Shown in pieces: positions 1 through 9,781 of a DNA stretch of 64,000 nucleotides. This stretch comes from Pseudomonas pisciculturae. GTDB taxonomy: Bacteria; Pseudomonadota; Gammaproteobacteria; Pseudomonadales; Pseudomonadaceae. The translations under genes were made by a program, and so were the position numbers. How positions within the stretch are numbered: position 1 is the stretch's first letter; each line of letters begins with the position of its first letter. The stretch lies in assembly GCF_015461805.1 (NCBI RefSeq), contig NZ_JACVZE010000001.1:310001-374000 (forward strand), given 5' to 3'. The notes below the pieces were generated by a model that ran no database searches, had not been told where the DNA came from, and worked only from the letters and a program-made list of their open reading frames with translations.

Positions 1-692
1 GGGGTTGCTTGCTGCACACCCTTGAGCACCTGCGCAGCAAATTCGCTGGCCGAGGTCGGGTTGTCTTGCGAGGCCTGGGAGCGGGCGCGGATGCCTTCGC
101 GCAACGGCCACCATGGGGATTTTTCGCTGATCAGCAACTCAGCCTGGGCCCCGGCGTTTTTCGCAAAGCTTGTATCGATAGCGCCCGGCTGCACTTCCAT
201 CACGCGCACGCCAAAGGGCGCCAGTTCCATGCGCAGTGCGTCGCTCAAGGCATGCACGGCGGCCTTTGATGCGCAGTAGGCACCGGCAAACGGCGTCACC
301 AACACCCCTGAAACACTGCCGATATTCACCACCAAGCCTTTACTGCGGCGCAGTGCCGGAAACAGCGCCTGGGTCACGCCGACGATGGAAAACACGTTGG
401 TCTCGAATTGGCGCTGCATCGCTTCGGTGCCGCCATCGAGCAGCGGGCCCATTGCGCCGTAGCCAGCGTTGTTGACCAGCACATCCAGTTCGCCCAGTTG
501 TTCGGCCAGGTGCTGCAGGGCGGCGCTGTCGTTGACGTCTAACTCGACTGCGTTAAAGCCCGCGGCAGCGAGCGCGGCGACGTCTTCCGCACGGCGAGCG
601 CTGGCCCACACGTTGAAGCCTGCGGCTTTGAAGGCGTCAGCCAGGGCACGGCCGATGCCGCTGGAGCAGCCGGTGATCAGTACGTTGGGCAT
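1..692 (-). CDS. Short-chain dehydrogenase/reductase (SDR), 3' end cut by window edge
   Basis: An NAD(P)-dependent oxidoreductase of the classical SDR family; substrate not predictable. Reading the minus strand from the ATG at 690-692 gives MPNVLITGCSSGIGRALADA, with the Rossmann TGxxxGxG motif at residues 7-14. An NNAG motif follows, then a serine-containing segment (NIGSVSG) and the catalytic YxxxK as YCASK. About 230 residues are present and the frame stays open to base 1, so roughly the last 20-50 residues are missing compared with usual family length. It is transcribed away from the Tc toxin genes. The family assignment is solid; the physiological role is unknown and no link to the toxin island is implied. 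Confidence 0.9.
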   Translation of the reverse strand, partial: MPNVLITGCSSGIGRALADAFKAAGFNVWASARRAEDVAALAAAGFNAVELDVNDSAALQHLAEQLGELDVLVNNAGYGAMGPLLDGGTEAMQRQFETNVFSIVGVTQALFPALRRSKGLVVNIGSVSGVLVTPFAGAYCASKAAVHALSDALRMELAPFGVRVMEVQPGAIDTSFAKNAGAQAELLISEKSPWWPLREGIRARSQASQDNPTSASEFAAQVLKGVQQAT

Positions 693-872
693 GAGTGAGT
701 CCTTATTCGGGTTGGCCAGCTGGCGCAGGCGACGGCTGAGTATAACCAGCCTGGCAGTGGATGACCGATCGTCGGTTTTTAGGGTGAACCTGTCAGAGTT
801 CACAGGTATGCGCCGCAAAAAAAGGGGCTAGGGTCGTTGTCATTGCTACTTCGTCTTTACGGTGATCAGAGC
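693..872. promoter_or_regulatory. Divergent intergenic region upstream of the Tc island with overlapping dyads
   Basis: This 180-bp gap separates the SDR gene (minus) from the first Tc gene (plus). Two interleaved inverted repeats are visible: GTGAAC (784-789) with GTTCAC (798-803), and ACCTGT (788-793) with ACAGGT (802-807). Just upstream, ACCGA-TCG-TCGGT (764-776) runs into a five-T tract, resembling a small attenuator hairpin. The dyads lie about 65-90 bp before the Tc start codon, a plausible operator position, but no regulator is identifiable in the window. I could not assign a confident -35/-10 pair. An A7 tract lies at 817-823. Confidence 0.4.
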
Positions 873-3800
873 ATGAAAGCTAAGCCAGAGCCCAAGTCCA
901 AGACCAAACGTGTTACCTCCTCAGATTCAACCCAACCTGTTGCTCGAGCCGAGATCGAACCCGTTCCCAGCAAACGGCTGCTGAGTGGCCTGGTATCGAA
1001 CGCCGCTGCGAAAAAAACCAAAAAAGGCAGGCTCAACTTTATCGACGCCTTGACTGAGATGGGCTGCAAATCGGTGTTCGATATCATCCGTGTGCCTTCG
1101 ACGGTATTTATACAACGCTTGAGCCGACTGTCCGACGCCGACGGCGCCCTAGCGTATAAAAATGCCCAATGTTTCGCCCAGCAGATCGGCAGCCTTTACC
1201 GTGAGCACCTGGTGTCCAACGGCCAATACCAGCACATGACCCGGGCGACGGGGGTGCGCGGCATGGTAGAGGTGGGCCCCAGCTACCCGAACCTGTTCAA
1301 GGAAAACTGGGACCAGTTTTGCGCCGTCGGGGCGCTGTCGGCGGTGACTGGGGTGGTGGCCTATTTGGCGTCGATCTACCGGCTGGCGACAAATACCCTG
1401 GAAAAAAGTGGGGAGGGCACTGAGTACAAGATTTTTTTGGACACGCGGCGCCCTGACCTTAAGCACCTACTGATCGATCAGCACAGCACCCACACCGCTC
1501 GGCCCATGTTGGAGATCGTCAACGATGTGTTGTCGGCGGGGATCAAGGATTATCTGATAGAGGCAAACCACCCCGATAAAGACAAGCCGATTTACGAGTT
1601 GCTGGCCAAACGTCGCCATCCGTTTATGTTTCCCTACAACTTTGCCCATCACCAATGCCGGTTGGGGCTGGGTGGCAAGAAGCCTGAATTGGGGGAGTTG
1701 AATTATCGGATCAGCTTGCGGTTGCCGATCAACCAGCGACCTGAGAGTGATCATGGCTCGGTGCAACACATGTCGGTTGAGGCTCAGCGGTTGTTGTCGG
1801 GGTTGAGTCCGCAGCAGCAGGAGTTGTTGATTGAGCGTTCGTTGTTTACGACGTTTTATTTGACTAAGTCGGTGTTGAGCGCGGGGTGGCAAGGGCCGGG
1901 GGCTGTTTATCTGCTGCCACATGACAGGATCAACGGGGGGTATCTGGTATTAGCGCAGTCGACTGTTGATAACGTTAATCCATCAGCTGAGGGTTTAACA
2001 ACGACGAACTCACCCGCGCACAACATAGCAACTATCCGTTTCTCAAGGGCCGGCAGCTCCGAACGTCTTATAAGATTTACTCTCCAATCCTCCGTACCGG
2101 AATTGGCCAGTAGATGGAGGCTAAATATTGGGCATCTCGGAAATGCGTACACCATTTCCCCATGGGTTATCGGATCTTCGAGTTTCCCGGCCGATAGCGA
2201 TGGTTATCGCAGCACGATCAACCTGAACTTCGCCACCAACACTGTGCCTCATTTCAAGTCCGTTTTAAGCTTTACCCTCGTACTCGACGAGTTCTACAGC
2301 TTGACCTCTGAGCAAAGCGCTTTCTTTCTCAACGGTTACGGTGTTGATCACAGTGACGCACTGGTTTCACTCAACACCTTCCAGCAACAAACCGAACTCA
2401 ACGCCAACCAGATCGAAGCGCTGTTGTCGCAGCGTACCCATTACCCGCGATTATCACCCAACTGCCACACCACCAACTTGCAAGTCGCCAAGGGAGGCAT
2501 CGCCGGGCACTACGGCTCCTGTTACGTCAACGGCCATGGCTCCGACCGCTACGACACGGTCGAGCCTGCCACTGCGGCATCAATTATCAAGGACAAGTAC
2601 GACAACGCGATGGGCCTCAAAGAGGAAACCAAGGGAGGTAAAACCGCCTGGTACCTGACCAAAACCTCACTAAATCGCTTCGACCGCCTGCAACGCATGA
2701 TCCGCCTGCAACGCTGGATGGGCATCCCCTTTGCCAAGCTCGATACCCTGGTGATCAGCGCGATGCGCAGTGAAGGGGTAAATAACCTGACACTGGACTT
2801 CAACACCAACACGCTGAGAGTGTTGGGTGTGTACCGCTATTTAAATAACCGCTACAGCATTGAGCCGGAAGAGTTTGCCGCGCTGCTTCATCACATTGCG
2901 CCTTACTCCACCGGGGAGCGGTTGCCGTTGTTGGATGAGGTGTTCAATAAGTTTGCGTTGTTCGACCAGCCGCTGGTGCTCGACCAGCAAACGTTCACTA
3001 TCGATAACCCGAATGCGAATTCACTGAGGACGCTGGCACAGCTGTGTGCCGGCCTTGGGGTGAGCGTCGAGTCACTGTTGCGCATGGCGGCGCAGACCAT
3101 CAAGCATGTAGGCCCGCTTAAGCGTGATTTGAGCACGGTGTCGTCGATTTATCGTCAGGCGCGGGTGGCTCGTATGTTGGGGGTACCGGTGGACGAGGGG
3201 CTGGACATGGTCGAGTTGCTCGGCGGGGGGGATTATCAAAAATTGCTCTGTAACGGTGCGTTGACTGACTCCGCGTTCAAGCCGCTGAAGCGTGTTTCGC
3301 TTGAGGCGCTACTGATTGGGAACATGAGGCTTGTATTGAACCTGGTGGTTGATAGCTCCGGAAATGCTCCACTCATCAGCTTGCTGCCGGGATCCAACCT
3401 GCAGGTGTTTATGGGGTGGGACTTTGTGAGCATGGTCGAAACCCGGCTGTTCTCTCTTGTCAGCTCGCAGATTCTGCCGGGTTTTGAAGGTTTCCTTAAA
3501 AACGTCGACGGCAGCGTGTTAACCCTTGAGCCCCTAACAGGAGAGCAAGGTATCAGGCTGCTGACGGGCAAACAAATCACCCGAGACGCCTGGGATGTTT
3601 TGTTTGAACGCCCTCACATGGTGTCGTCACTGAACGTCAGATGTGGGCTTCAAGAAAGTCGTAAGCTTAGTGTCATCACTGTCGATAAAAACACCTACGG
3701 TTCAAGACACCCCGACGTTCTTGACCTGCTGATGCAACTGGATTGGTGCACGACCTGGCTTAAGGACAGCAAGCAGAACCTCAACGATGTACGGCGCTTG

Positions 3801-4871
3801 CTGGGCGTCAGCCCCGACGACTTCCTGCCGCGTGAAGGGTTGACCGACCGTTTCACAGGCCTGGCCGACGCGACGCGTGGGGCGTTGGTCACTGACGCGC
3901 AGATCCTGGCGCTCAACCTGCCAACCCATGAACTAGCGCGCAAGAGCAAAACGTCGCGTACCGTCGGCGCCCCCATCAACTGGCGTGAGGTACTGCTGCC
4001 GCTGCTGGATGCCCAAGGGCTGATAAAACCCCTGGAGCTGGAGCTGGTGGAAAACACCCTGGCGCAATTTCAAGTGCACCTTCGTGTTGCGGTCAACGCC
4101 CTCGAGCTTGAGCAAGACGTCAGGGGCGAGTGTGTAGAAAAAATCAGCAACCTCCTGCTGGGCGCCCATGACCGGCAATTGCGCTTGATTGAAGGGCTGG
4201 CACAGGAAGTGATCAATTTGCCCATGGACCGCGCTCAAGTGGTTATTTACTGGGCACAGACGTCGGTGCATGCACTCTTGTCTGCGCTGTTGAACCCACG
4301 CACCAAAGGCAGCGCCAAGGTTGATGACCCAGACCCGTTGTTGACTCAGCTTCAGCGCGTGCTGCGCTACGGGCAGGCTGCGTTGCATCTGGGGCTTAGC
4401 ACTGCGGCTTTGCGGGTGTTCCAGGTGCGTTCCAGCTGGTTGCATGGCCTCAGTAGCGAGGGGGTGGTGCTGAGCTTGAAGACGTTTTATTTGCTGCACA
4501 GCTACAGCCAGTGGTTCCGCAGCCAAAGCCAGGCCGAGGAAGCGTTGTTGGGTTACTTCATCCTCGCCAACCCCGCTGTAGCCCAGCTCAAGACCAAAGC
4601 CCAGCGCAATGCGGTCAACCAGGAAGCAGCCACCGCGCTGGCGTCACTGCTGAAATGCAGCAAGGACGAGATCCTCATGTTGTTCGCCCAACTGCCATCC
4701 CTGCGCGCCTGCAGCATGGCCGAGGTGGATTGGATTCGGCGTTGTCAGGCCACGAGCCTGGCCAGCGGTTTACCCGCCAGAGATTTGCTGCGGGCAACGG
4801 CGCTGCATGTTGGCAGTACCGGTTCTGATTGGCAGGCCGTCGGTGAAGCGGTAATGGCCGCCCGTCACTGA
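873..4871 (+). CDS. Insecticidal toxin complex subunit A, N-terminal half (TcaA-like)
   Basis: Probable N-terminal half of a split TcA, the pentameric receptor-binding and pore-forming injector of Tc toxins. 1332 residues from the ATG at 873; an upstream TTG at 837 is in frame, but the ATG is preferred. Residues 1-50 are a lysine-rich low-complexity extension. Then comes a segment typical of the SpvA/VRP1-like TcA start (CKSVFDIIRVPSTVFIQRL), followed by a repeat-like helical region with LDTRRPDLKHLLID and a long mixed alpha/beta shell region. Photorhabdus TcaA is about 1100 residues, so this copy is longer. The next gene starts 36 bp downstream and encodes the other TcA half, so the two are probably co-transcribed. 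Bases around 1960-2330 look more AT-rich than the flanks. Confidence 0.85.
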   Translation: MKAKPEPKSKTKRVTSSDSTQPVARAEIEPVPSKRLLSGLVSNAAAKKTKKGRLNFIDALTEMGCKSVFDIIRVPSTVFIQRLSRLSDADGALAYKNAQCFAQQIGSLYREHLVSNGQYQHMTRATGVRGMVEVGPSYPNLFKENWDQFCAVGALSAVTGVVAYLASIYRLATNTLEKSGEGTEYKIFLDTRRPDLKHLLIDQHSTHTARPMLEIVNDVLSAGIKDYLIEANHPDKDKPIYELLAKRRHPFMFPYNFAHHQCRLGLGGKKPELGELNYRISLRLPINQRPESDHGSVQHMSVEAQRLLSGLSPQQQELLIERSLFTTFYLTKSVLSAGWQGPGAVYLLPHDRINGGYLVLAQSTVDNVNPSAEGLTTTNSPAHNIATIRFSRAGSSERLIRFTLQSSVPELASRWRLNIGHLGNAYTISPWVIGSSSFPADSDGYRSTINLNFATNTVPHFKSVLSFTLVLDEFYSLTSEQSAFFLNGYGVDHSDALVSLNTFQQQTELNANQIEALLSQRTHYPRLSPNCHTTNLQVAKGGIAGHYGSCYVNGHGSDRYDTVEPATAASIIKDKYDNAMGLKEETKGGKTAWYLTKTSLNRFDRLQRMIRLQRWMGIPFAKLDTLVISAMRSEGVNNLTLDFNTNTLRVLGVYRYLNNRYSIEPEEFAALLHHIAPYSTGERLPLLDEVFNKFALFDQPLVLDQQTFTIDNPNANSLRTLAQLCAGLGVSVESLLRMAAQTIKHVGPLKRDLSTVSSIYRQARVARMLGVPVDEGLDMVELLGGGDYQKLLCNGALTDSAFKPLKRVSLEALLIGNMRLVLNLVVDSSGNAPLISLLPGSNLQVFMGWDFVSMVETRLFSLVSSQILPGFEGFLKNVDGSVLTLEPLTGEQGIRLLTGKQITRDAWDVLFERPHMVSSLNVRCGLQESRKLSVITVDKNTYGSRHPDVLDLLMQLDWCTTWLKDSKQNLNDVRRLLGVSPDDFLPREGLTDRFTGLADATRGALVTDAQILALNLPTHELARKSKTSRTVGAPINWREVLLPLLDAQGLIKPLELELVENTLAQFQVHLRVAVNALELEQDVRGECVEKISNLLLGAHDRQLRLIEGLAQEVINLPMDRAQVVIYWAQTSVHALLSALLNPRTKGSAKVDDPDPLLTQLQRVLRYGQAALHLGLSTAALRVFQVRSSWLHGLSSEGVVLSLKTFYLLHSYSQWFRSQSQAEEALLGYFILANPAVAQLKTKAQRNAVNQEAATALASLLKCSKDEILMLFAQLPSLRACSMAEVDWIRRCQATSLASGLPARDLLRATALHVGSTGSDWQAVGEAVMAARH

Positions 4872-4907
4872 TCGTTGTTTCTTGTCCTTTGCGCACAAGG
4901 ATTGACC

Positions 4908-7900
4908 ATGAGCACGTCCATCGACAGCCAGTTACAGGAAACCCTGCGTGACGCCCTGGTGGCCTTCTTCTTGAGTGAAGTGGTGCCCAAGGCGGCGAAG
5001 TTTGTGGACGCGGGGTTGAGCGACAAAATCATCACGGCCAACGACCTGTATCAATACCTGCTGATCGACAACCAGGTCAGCCATGTGGTGCAGAGCAGCC
5101 CGGTGGCATCGGCCATCGCCAGTGTGCAGCAGTACATCAACGCGGCGTTGATGGGCATGGAGCCGGGGTATGAAAAATTTATCATGCAAGAGCACCTGAT
5201 TACCTACTGGCGCACCATCCAGTGCCAGTACCCGACCTGGGCCGCCGACCAACAGTTGCGTTATAACCCGGAAAACTATATCGACCCGCAATTGCGCATG
5301 AGTAAGTCCAAGTACTTTCAACAACTGGAAATGGACATTAACCAGAACCGGATCAATTTCGACACGGCCCAAGAGGCGGTTAAGCATTACCTGAACAGTT
5401 TCGAAGAAGTGGCCAACCTCACGGTGATCAATGGTTATATCACCACTGATGACTTCAAGAACGGCATGTATTACTTCATTGGTAAATCCCAGAGCGAACA
5501 ACTCCAGTATTACTGGCGCTCGGTGGACATGTCCCAACGCTCGCCCAAAAACATCAATCAGCCAGAGGGGGATAAGGTCGATAACCCGCAGTCGGGTGCC
5601 TGGTCGGATTGGCACAAGGCGAATCTGCCGATTTCTGCCAGCGCCATTGAACGCACTATTCGCCCGGTGTACTTCAATAACCGCTTGTGTGTGTTCTGGG
5701 TGGAGTTGATTGATCGCAGCCGGGAGGCGATGACGGTGGAGGTGGGTAAGCCTTATCAGCCCCCGGGACCTCAGATACCTTTGCCCGAGGTGATCGTGCA
5801 AACCAACCCGATGCTGCATTTGAATATGGTGTACAAAAAATATGATGACAGTTGGAGTGCGCCGTACACCTTGATTGAGGCGTGGAGTGAGTCGGCGTTG
5901 TTCGAGAGCCAGAGTGTGGTGGATTTGATTGAAAGTATTGCAGTACAGGACAACTCGACTTCGCCGGACACAATGTTTGTGGCAATGTATTTAGGCTATG
6001 CCGAGGGGGCGGCGAATAATGGGGAGCTGGACAGTTATGCTTTTTTAAAAACTGCGTTTATCGATAAAAATTTCAATGTTCAGCATGCTTTTCCAGAGGC
6101 AGGGGTGGTGCCCGAGGTGGGCGTTACTCAAGAAATTAGAAAGTACCACGTTTTGAGTTTTGGCCGTTTATTTGCTTTTGATAATAAACATGCTTTTCAG
6201 TTTAGGATTCCCGCTGTCACTATTGGTGTTAAAAGTGTCGAAACTTCATCGCCACTGCCAGCCGATGAGAATTGGAACTTTAAGGGCTGGTGGCAGAATA
6301 AAATAGCCGACCCAGTGAAAAATAAGGAGGTGAAATTTGACACTGTGACGCAACGGCTGGTATTTGAATCAAAGATTATGCAAGATATTTCTCTGCCTGC
6401 TGCGGATCAACTGGTCGTGCAGTTTGCCAGCGCTGATAGTGTGCGCAAATGGAATCTTTTCCTGAGAGTGCCGAGCGTTCACACGGGAGCATATGTAACG
6501 CTTCTGGAAGGTTCAAGGATAGAAGTCGTTTTAGGTGGTCCTGTGACTGGCTGGGGGAGCAATGTTATTAATATGACTCGTGGCTCGCAGTTTTTTAGCG
6601 GTATTTTACGGGACACTCTAAATTACGAAACCTGTACTTTGCCACGGCCCGAGGGGCAGGTGGTTAATCTTGTGGGCAAGATTTTTTCAACGACTGCATT
6701 CTCCTATCTAAAGGCTCAGCCTAGTGAGCTAAAACTTCACACCATTTCAAATGGAACTGATCATGCATTTTATAATGCAATTTCTTCGAGTGTTACCATC
6801 GAGCCAGCTGTGCATCGGTTTCGACATTGGGTTATGCATCCATTAGATTTATCTAATGTGACCGGCGGCAGGGCGGCATTAATTATGTCTAGTCCGTCCG
6901 AAGTCAGGAACCCTCCGGACACGCATTCTGTTTCGATAGCCATCAATGTTCAAACACTGCTGCCAGATTGGAATGTTAGCTGGCCAGTCGGCCAAAAAAA
7001 AATACCGCTTATCTACGGGATTGGGGTCGAGCGTACTGAGGGTGTCGGAGGCGGGGCTGCTTTAAAGCTCACCGAAGTCGAACTTGAGATTCTCCCAAGG
7101 GTCGGTGATTTACTGGTCGCCCCCCGCCTCAGCACCCGACCCAGCCCCACCCTGGGCGTCGCTGAATTCATCGATTTCCGCGGCTCGACTATCGAAAAAA
7201 CCGATGGCAGCACCACCGCCCTACGCCAACCCATCCGTATGAACACCCTGTTCGCCCGCGAACTCATCAACAAAGCCAATATCGCCCTGGAGAGCCTGCT
7301 GGACTGGAGCACCCAATTGCTGCCCGAACCGCCCCTGGACCCCGCATCGGAAGACGATCGGATGGATTTTCGCGGCGCCAACGGCAAGTACTTCTGGGAG
7401 CTGTTCCTGCACCTGCCGTTCCTGGTCAGCCACCGCATGCTTTTAGAGCAACAGTTCGACGACGCCGAACGCTGGCTGGCGTTCATATTTGACCCGGCGC
7501 GCAAGCGCGGTAGCAGTACAAGTGGTCGCCCGGACTACTGGAACGTACGGCCATTGATGGACGACCCCGACCTCGACGCCGTCAGCCGCGCCCCCGCCGA
7601 CCCGGACGGCATCGCCGAAAGCCACCCGGTGCGCTACCGCAAGGCGGTGTACCTGCATTACTTGAAAGTGTTGCTCAGCCGTGGCGACAACGCCTACCGG
7701 CAACTGACCCCCGACAGCCTCGGCGAGGCCAAGCTGTGGTACGTGCGCCTGCTCGACCTGCTGGGCCCACGGCCAGACGTGAAGCTGGTGGATAATTGGA
7801 CGCCCATCACCCTGAAAACCCTGGCCGACAGCAGCAACCCCGGGTTGCGCCAGTATGAACAGCGCCTGATCGCGCAGGACCAATTACGCGAGGAGATGAG

Positions 7901-9776
7901 CATCTCCAGCAATGGCGAGTCGCGGTACGCGTTCCCCGAGCCGGCGTTATGCCTGCGCACCTTCACCCCAGACCTGACCCTGCAGACCCTGGACACCGGT
8001 TACCTGCGCTTGGCGTTCAACGAAAAATTGGTGGAGATGTGGGACCTGGTCGAGTCTCGACTGAGTAACTTGCGCAACAACCGCACCTTGGACGGCAAGC
8101 CTTTGTCCTTGTCGCTGTTTGCCTCACCACTGGACCCTCGTGAACTGCTGGCCGCCTTCGGCCAGGGCGCAGCCGCCGGCAGGGCAGGGCGTTTGTTGGC
8201 GCAAGCGGTGCCGCCGTATCGCTTCACGGTGATGCATGGTGCGGCCAGTAGCGCGGTGGAAACCTTGATCCAGTTTGGCCAGACCTTGTGGTCGCTGATC
8301 GAGCGTAAGGAGCAGGCGCAGTTTCAAGAGCTGCAACAGCAGCAGATGTTCGCGATGGCGCAGTTTGCGATTGACCTGCAGAAACAGGCAAAAGTTATTG
8401 ATGAGCAACAGGTTAAGGCGTTGTGTGCCAGCAAGGCCGTTATTGAAGGGCGTTTGAAATTTTACAGTGAACGGGTCGGGGAGGGGATTGAAGAGGAAGG
8501 AGGAGATGAAGGTGGGAAGAAAATCTACCTCGATGAAGCAAAGGCGGCAGCGCAGCATATGGAAGGGGCAAATGCCGATAAAGCCAGTTGGATCTCCGAG
8601 GCAGTAGGCGCAGCTCTGAAATTGCCACCCAACGCTTTTGGTGGCGGTGGCGGGGGGGGCGCAGGTGTATGTATAGGGATACCGCCAACCCCAAGTGGAG
8701 GGGGAGGAGGGGCAGGCTCAGCAGGCGGTTGGCGTCTGGAAGGCGCGCCCCTGATTGTTGCAGCAATAGCCGCTGGTATTGCGAGTTTGGACCGTGCAAG
8801 TGCCATTGCTTTGGATCGCAGCGAACAGCTGCGTGAGCGACATGAGCAATGGAAGCTGGCCAAGGATCAGGCAGGCCTGGAGATCAAGCAAATCGAAGCG
8901 CAAGAGAAGGTGCTGCAAGAGCAAGCCAAGGCCACCGCCATTCAATTGCGCCAGGCCGAACTGGCGTTCGAACAAGCCAAAACGGCATACGACTTTCTAG
9001 GTAAACGCTTTACCAACGCGCAGCTGTACCAATGGCTCAATGGCCAGTTCGCCACGTTTTACTACCAAGCCTATGACGCCACCTTGTCGCTGTGCCTGGC
9101 AGCCGAGGCCTGTTTGCAGTACGAAACCGCCAACTTTTCCAGGCGGTTTATCCAGACCGGCGGCTGGAACGACAGCCGACGCGGGTTGGGCGCGGGTGAG
9201 GCGTTGAAGTTGCAGTTGTTGAATATGCGTTCGGCCCACCTGACGAACGACGAGCGCCTGTTGGAAATCACCAAGACCGTATCCCTGCGGCAGCTCAAAG
9301 CCATGGACGACAGCGATGAACTGATCAATAAAAACTGGGAAGGCATGCACGAGGACTTATTGGAGCACGGCGTAACCCGGTTCGAGTTGAGTGCAAAGAT
9401 GTTCGAGGACGATTACCCAGGCTGTGAACGGCGCCGTATCCAACGCATGGGGGTCAGCCTGCCGTTGGTGCTGGGGCCATACGAGGACGTGGCCGTCACC
9501 CTGACCCAAACCTGGAGCGCGGTGCAGTTAGGCGGCACGCTCAAGGAAAACCTGCAAGCCAGCCAGCAAATCGTGTTGTCCCACGGTGACAACGATGACG
9601 GGCGATTCACCCCGGCCGGAGACGGGCGCTATGACGCGTTTGAAGGCACTGGCGCGATTTCACGCTGGGCGCTCGAGTTTACCGAGCAAGACCTTGATCT
9701 TCGCAAGCGGCAAATCAATGCCCTGCCCGACATTATCCTGCACCTGAGTTACACGGCCAAAGCCGGCCAGGAGTAG
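4908..9776 (+). CDS. Insecticidal toxin complex subunit A, C-terminal half (TcaB-like), pore and TcB-binding domains
   Basis: Second half of the split TcA; 1622 residues from ATG 4908, preceded by AAGGA at suitable spacing. The N-terminal 800 residues resemble the neuraminidase-like and receptor-binding regions. Residues about 1130-1310 correspond to the channel region, with a glycine-rich loop (about 1244-1275) followed by a small-hydrophobic stretch (APLIVAAIAAGIASL) expected at the pore tip. Residues about 1310-1370 form a charged coiled coil (RERHEQWKLAKDQAG onward), and the C-terminal 250 residues match the TcB-binding end. Bases about 5900-7050 are visibly more AT-rich than the flanks, suggesting a mosaic receptor-binding region. 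The TcB gene begins 6 bp after the stop. Confidence 0.88.
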   Translation: MSTSIDSQLQETLRDALVAFFLSEVVPKAAKFVDAGLSDKIITANDLYQYLLIDNQVSHVVQSSPVASAIASVQQYINAALMGMEPGYEKFIMQEHLITYWRTIQCQYPTWAADQQLRYNPENYIDPQLRMSKSKYFQQLEMDINQNRINFDTAQEAVKHYLNSFEEVANLTVINGYITTDDFKNGMYYFIGKSQSEQLQYYWRSVDMSQRSPKNINQPEGDKVDNPQSGAWSDWHKANLPISASAIERTIRPVYFNNRLCVFWVELIDRSREAMTVEVGKPYQPPGPQIPLPEVIVQTNPMLHLNMVYKKYDDSWSAPYTLIEAWSESALFESQSVVDLIESIAVQDNSTSPDTMFVAMYLGYAEGAANNGELDSYAFLKTAFIDKNFNVQHAFPEAGVVPEVGVTQEIRKYHVLSFGRLFAFDNKHAFQFRIPAVTIGVKSVETSSPLPADENWNFKGWWQNKIADPVKNKEVKFDTVTQRLVFESKIMQDISLPAADQLVVQFASADSVRKWNLFLRVPSVHTGAYVTLLEGSRIEVVLGGPVTGWGSNVINMTRGSQFFSGILRDTLNYETCTLPRPEGQVVNLVGKIFSTTAFSYLKAQPSELKLHTISNGTDHAFYNAISSSVTIEPAVHRFRHWVMHPLDLSNVTGGRAALIMSSPSEVRNPPDTHSVSIAINVQTLLPDWNVSWPVGQKKIPLIYGIGVERTEGVGGGAALKLTEVELEILPRVGDLLVAPRLSTRPSPTLGVAEFIDFRGSTIEKTDGSTTALRQPIRMNTLFARELINKANIALESLLDWSTQLLPEPPLDPASEDDRMDFRGANGKYFWELFLHLPFLVSHRMLLEQQFDDAERWLAFIFDPARKRGSSTSGRPDYWNVRPLMDDPDLDAVSRAPADPDGIAESHPVRYRKAVYLHYLKVLLSRGDNAYRQLTPDSLGEAKLWYVRLLDLLGPRPDVKLVDNWTPITLKTLADSSNPGLRQYEQRLIAQDQLREEMSISSNGESRYAFPEPALCLRTFTPDLTLQTLDTGYLRLAFNEKLVEMWDLVESRLSNLRNNRTLDGKPLSLSLFASPLDPRELLAAFGQGAAAGRAGRLLAQAVPPYRFTVMHGAASSAVETLIQFGQTLWSLIERKEQAQFQELQQQQMFAMAQFAIDLQKQAKVIDEQQVKALCASKAVIEGRLKFYSERVGEGIEEEGGDEGGKKIYLDEAKAAAQHMEGANADKASWISEAVGAALKLPPNAFGGGGGGGAGVCIGIPPTPSGGGGGAGSAGGWRLEGAPLIVAAIAAGIASLDRASAIALDRSEQLRERHEQWKLAKDQAGLEIKQIEAQEKVLQEQAKATAIQLRQAELAFEQAKTAYDFLGKRFTNAQLYQWLNGQFATFYYQAYDATLSLCLAAEACLQYETANFSRRFIQTGGWNDSRRGLGAGEALKLQLLNMRSAHLTNDERLLEITKTVSLRQLKAMDDSDELINKNWEGMHEDLLEHGVTRFELSAKMFEDDYPGCERRRIQRMGVSLPLVLGPYEDVAVTLTQTWSAVQLGGTLKENLQASQQIVLSHGDNDDGRFTPAGDGRYDAFEGTGAISRWALEFTEQDLDLRKRQINALPDIILHLSYTAKAGQE

Positions 9777-9781
9777 CCACC

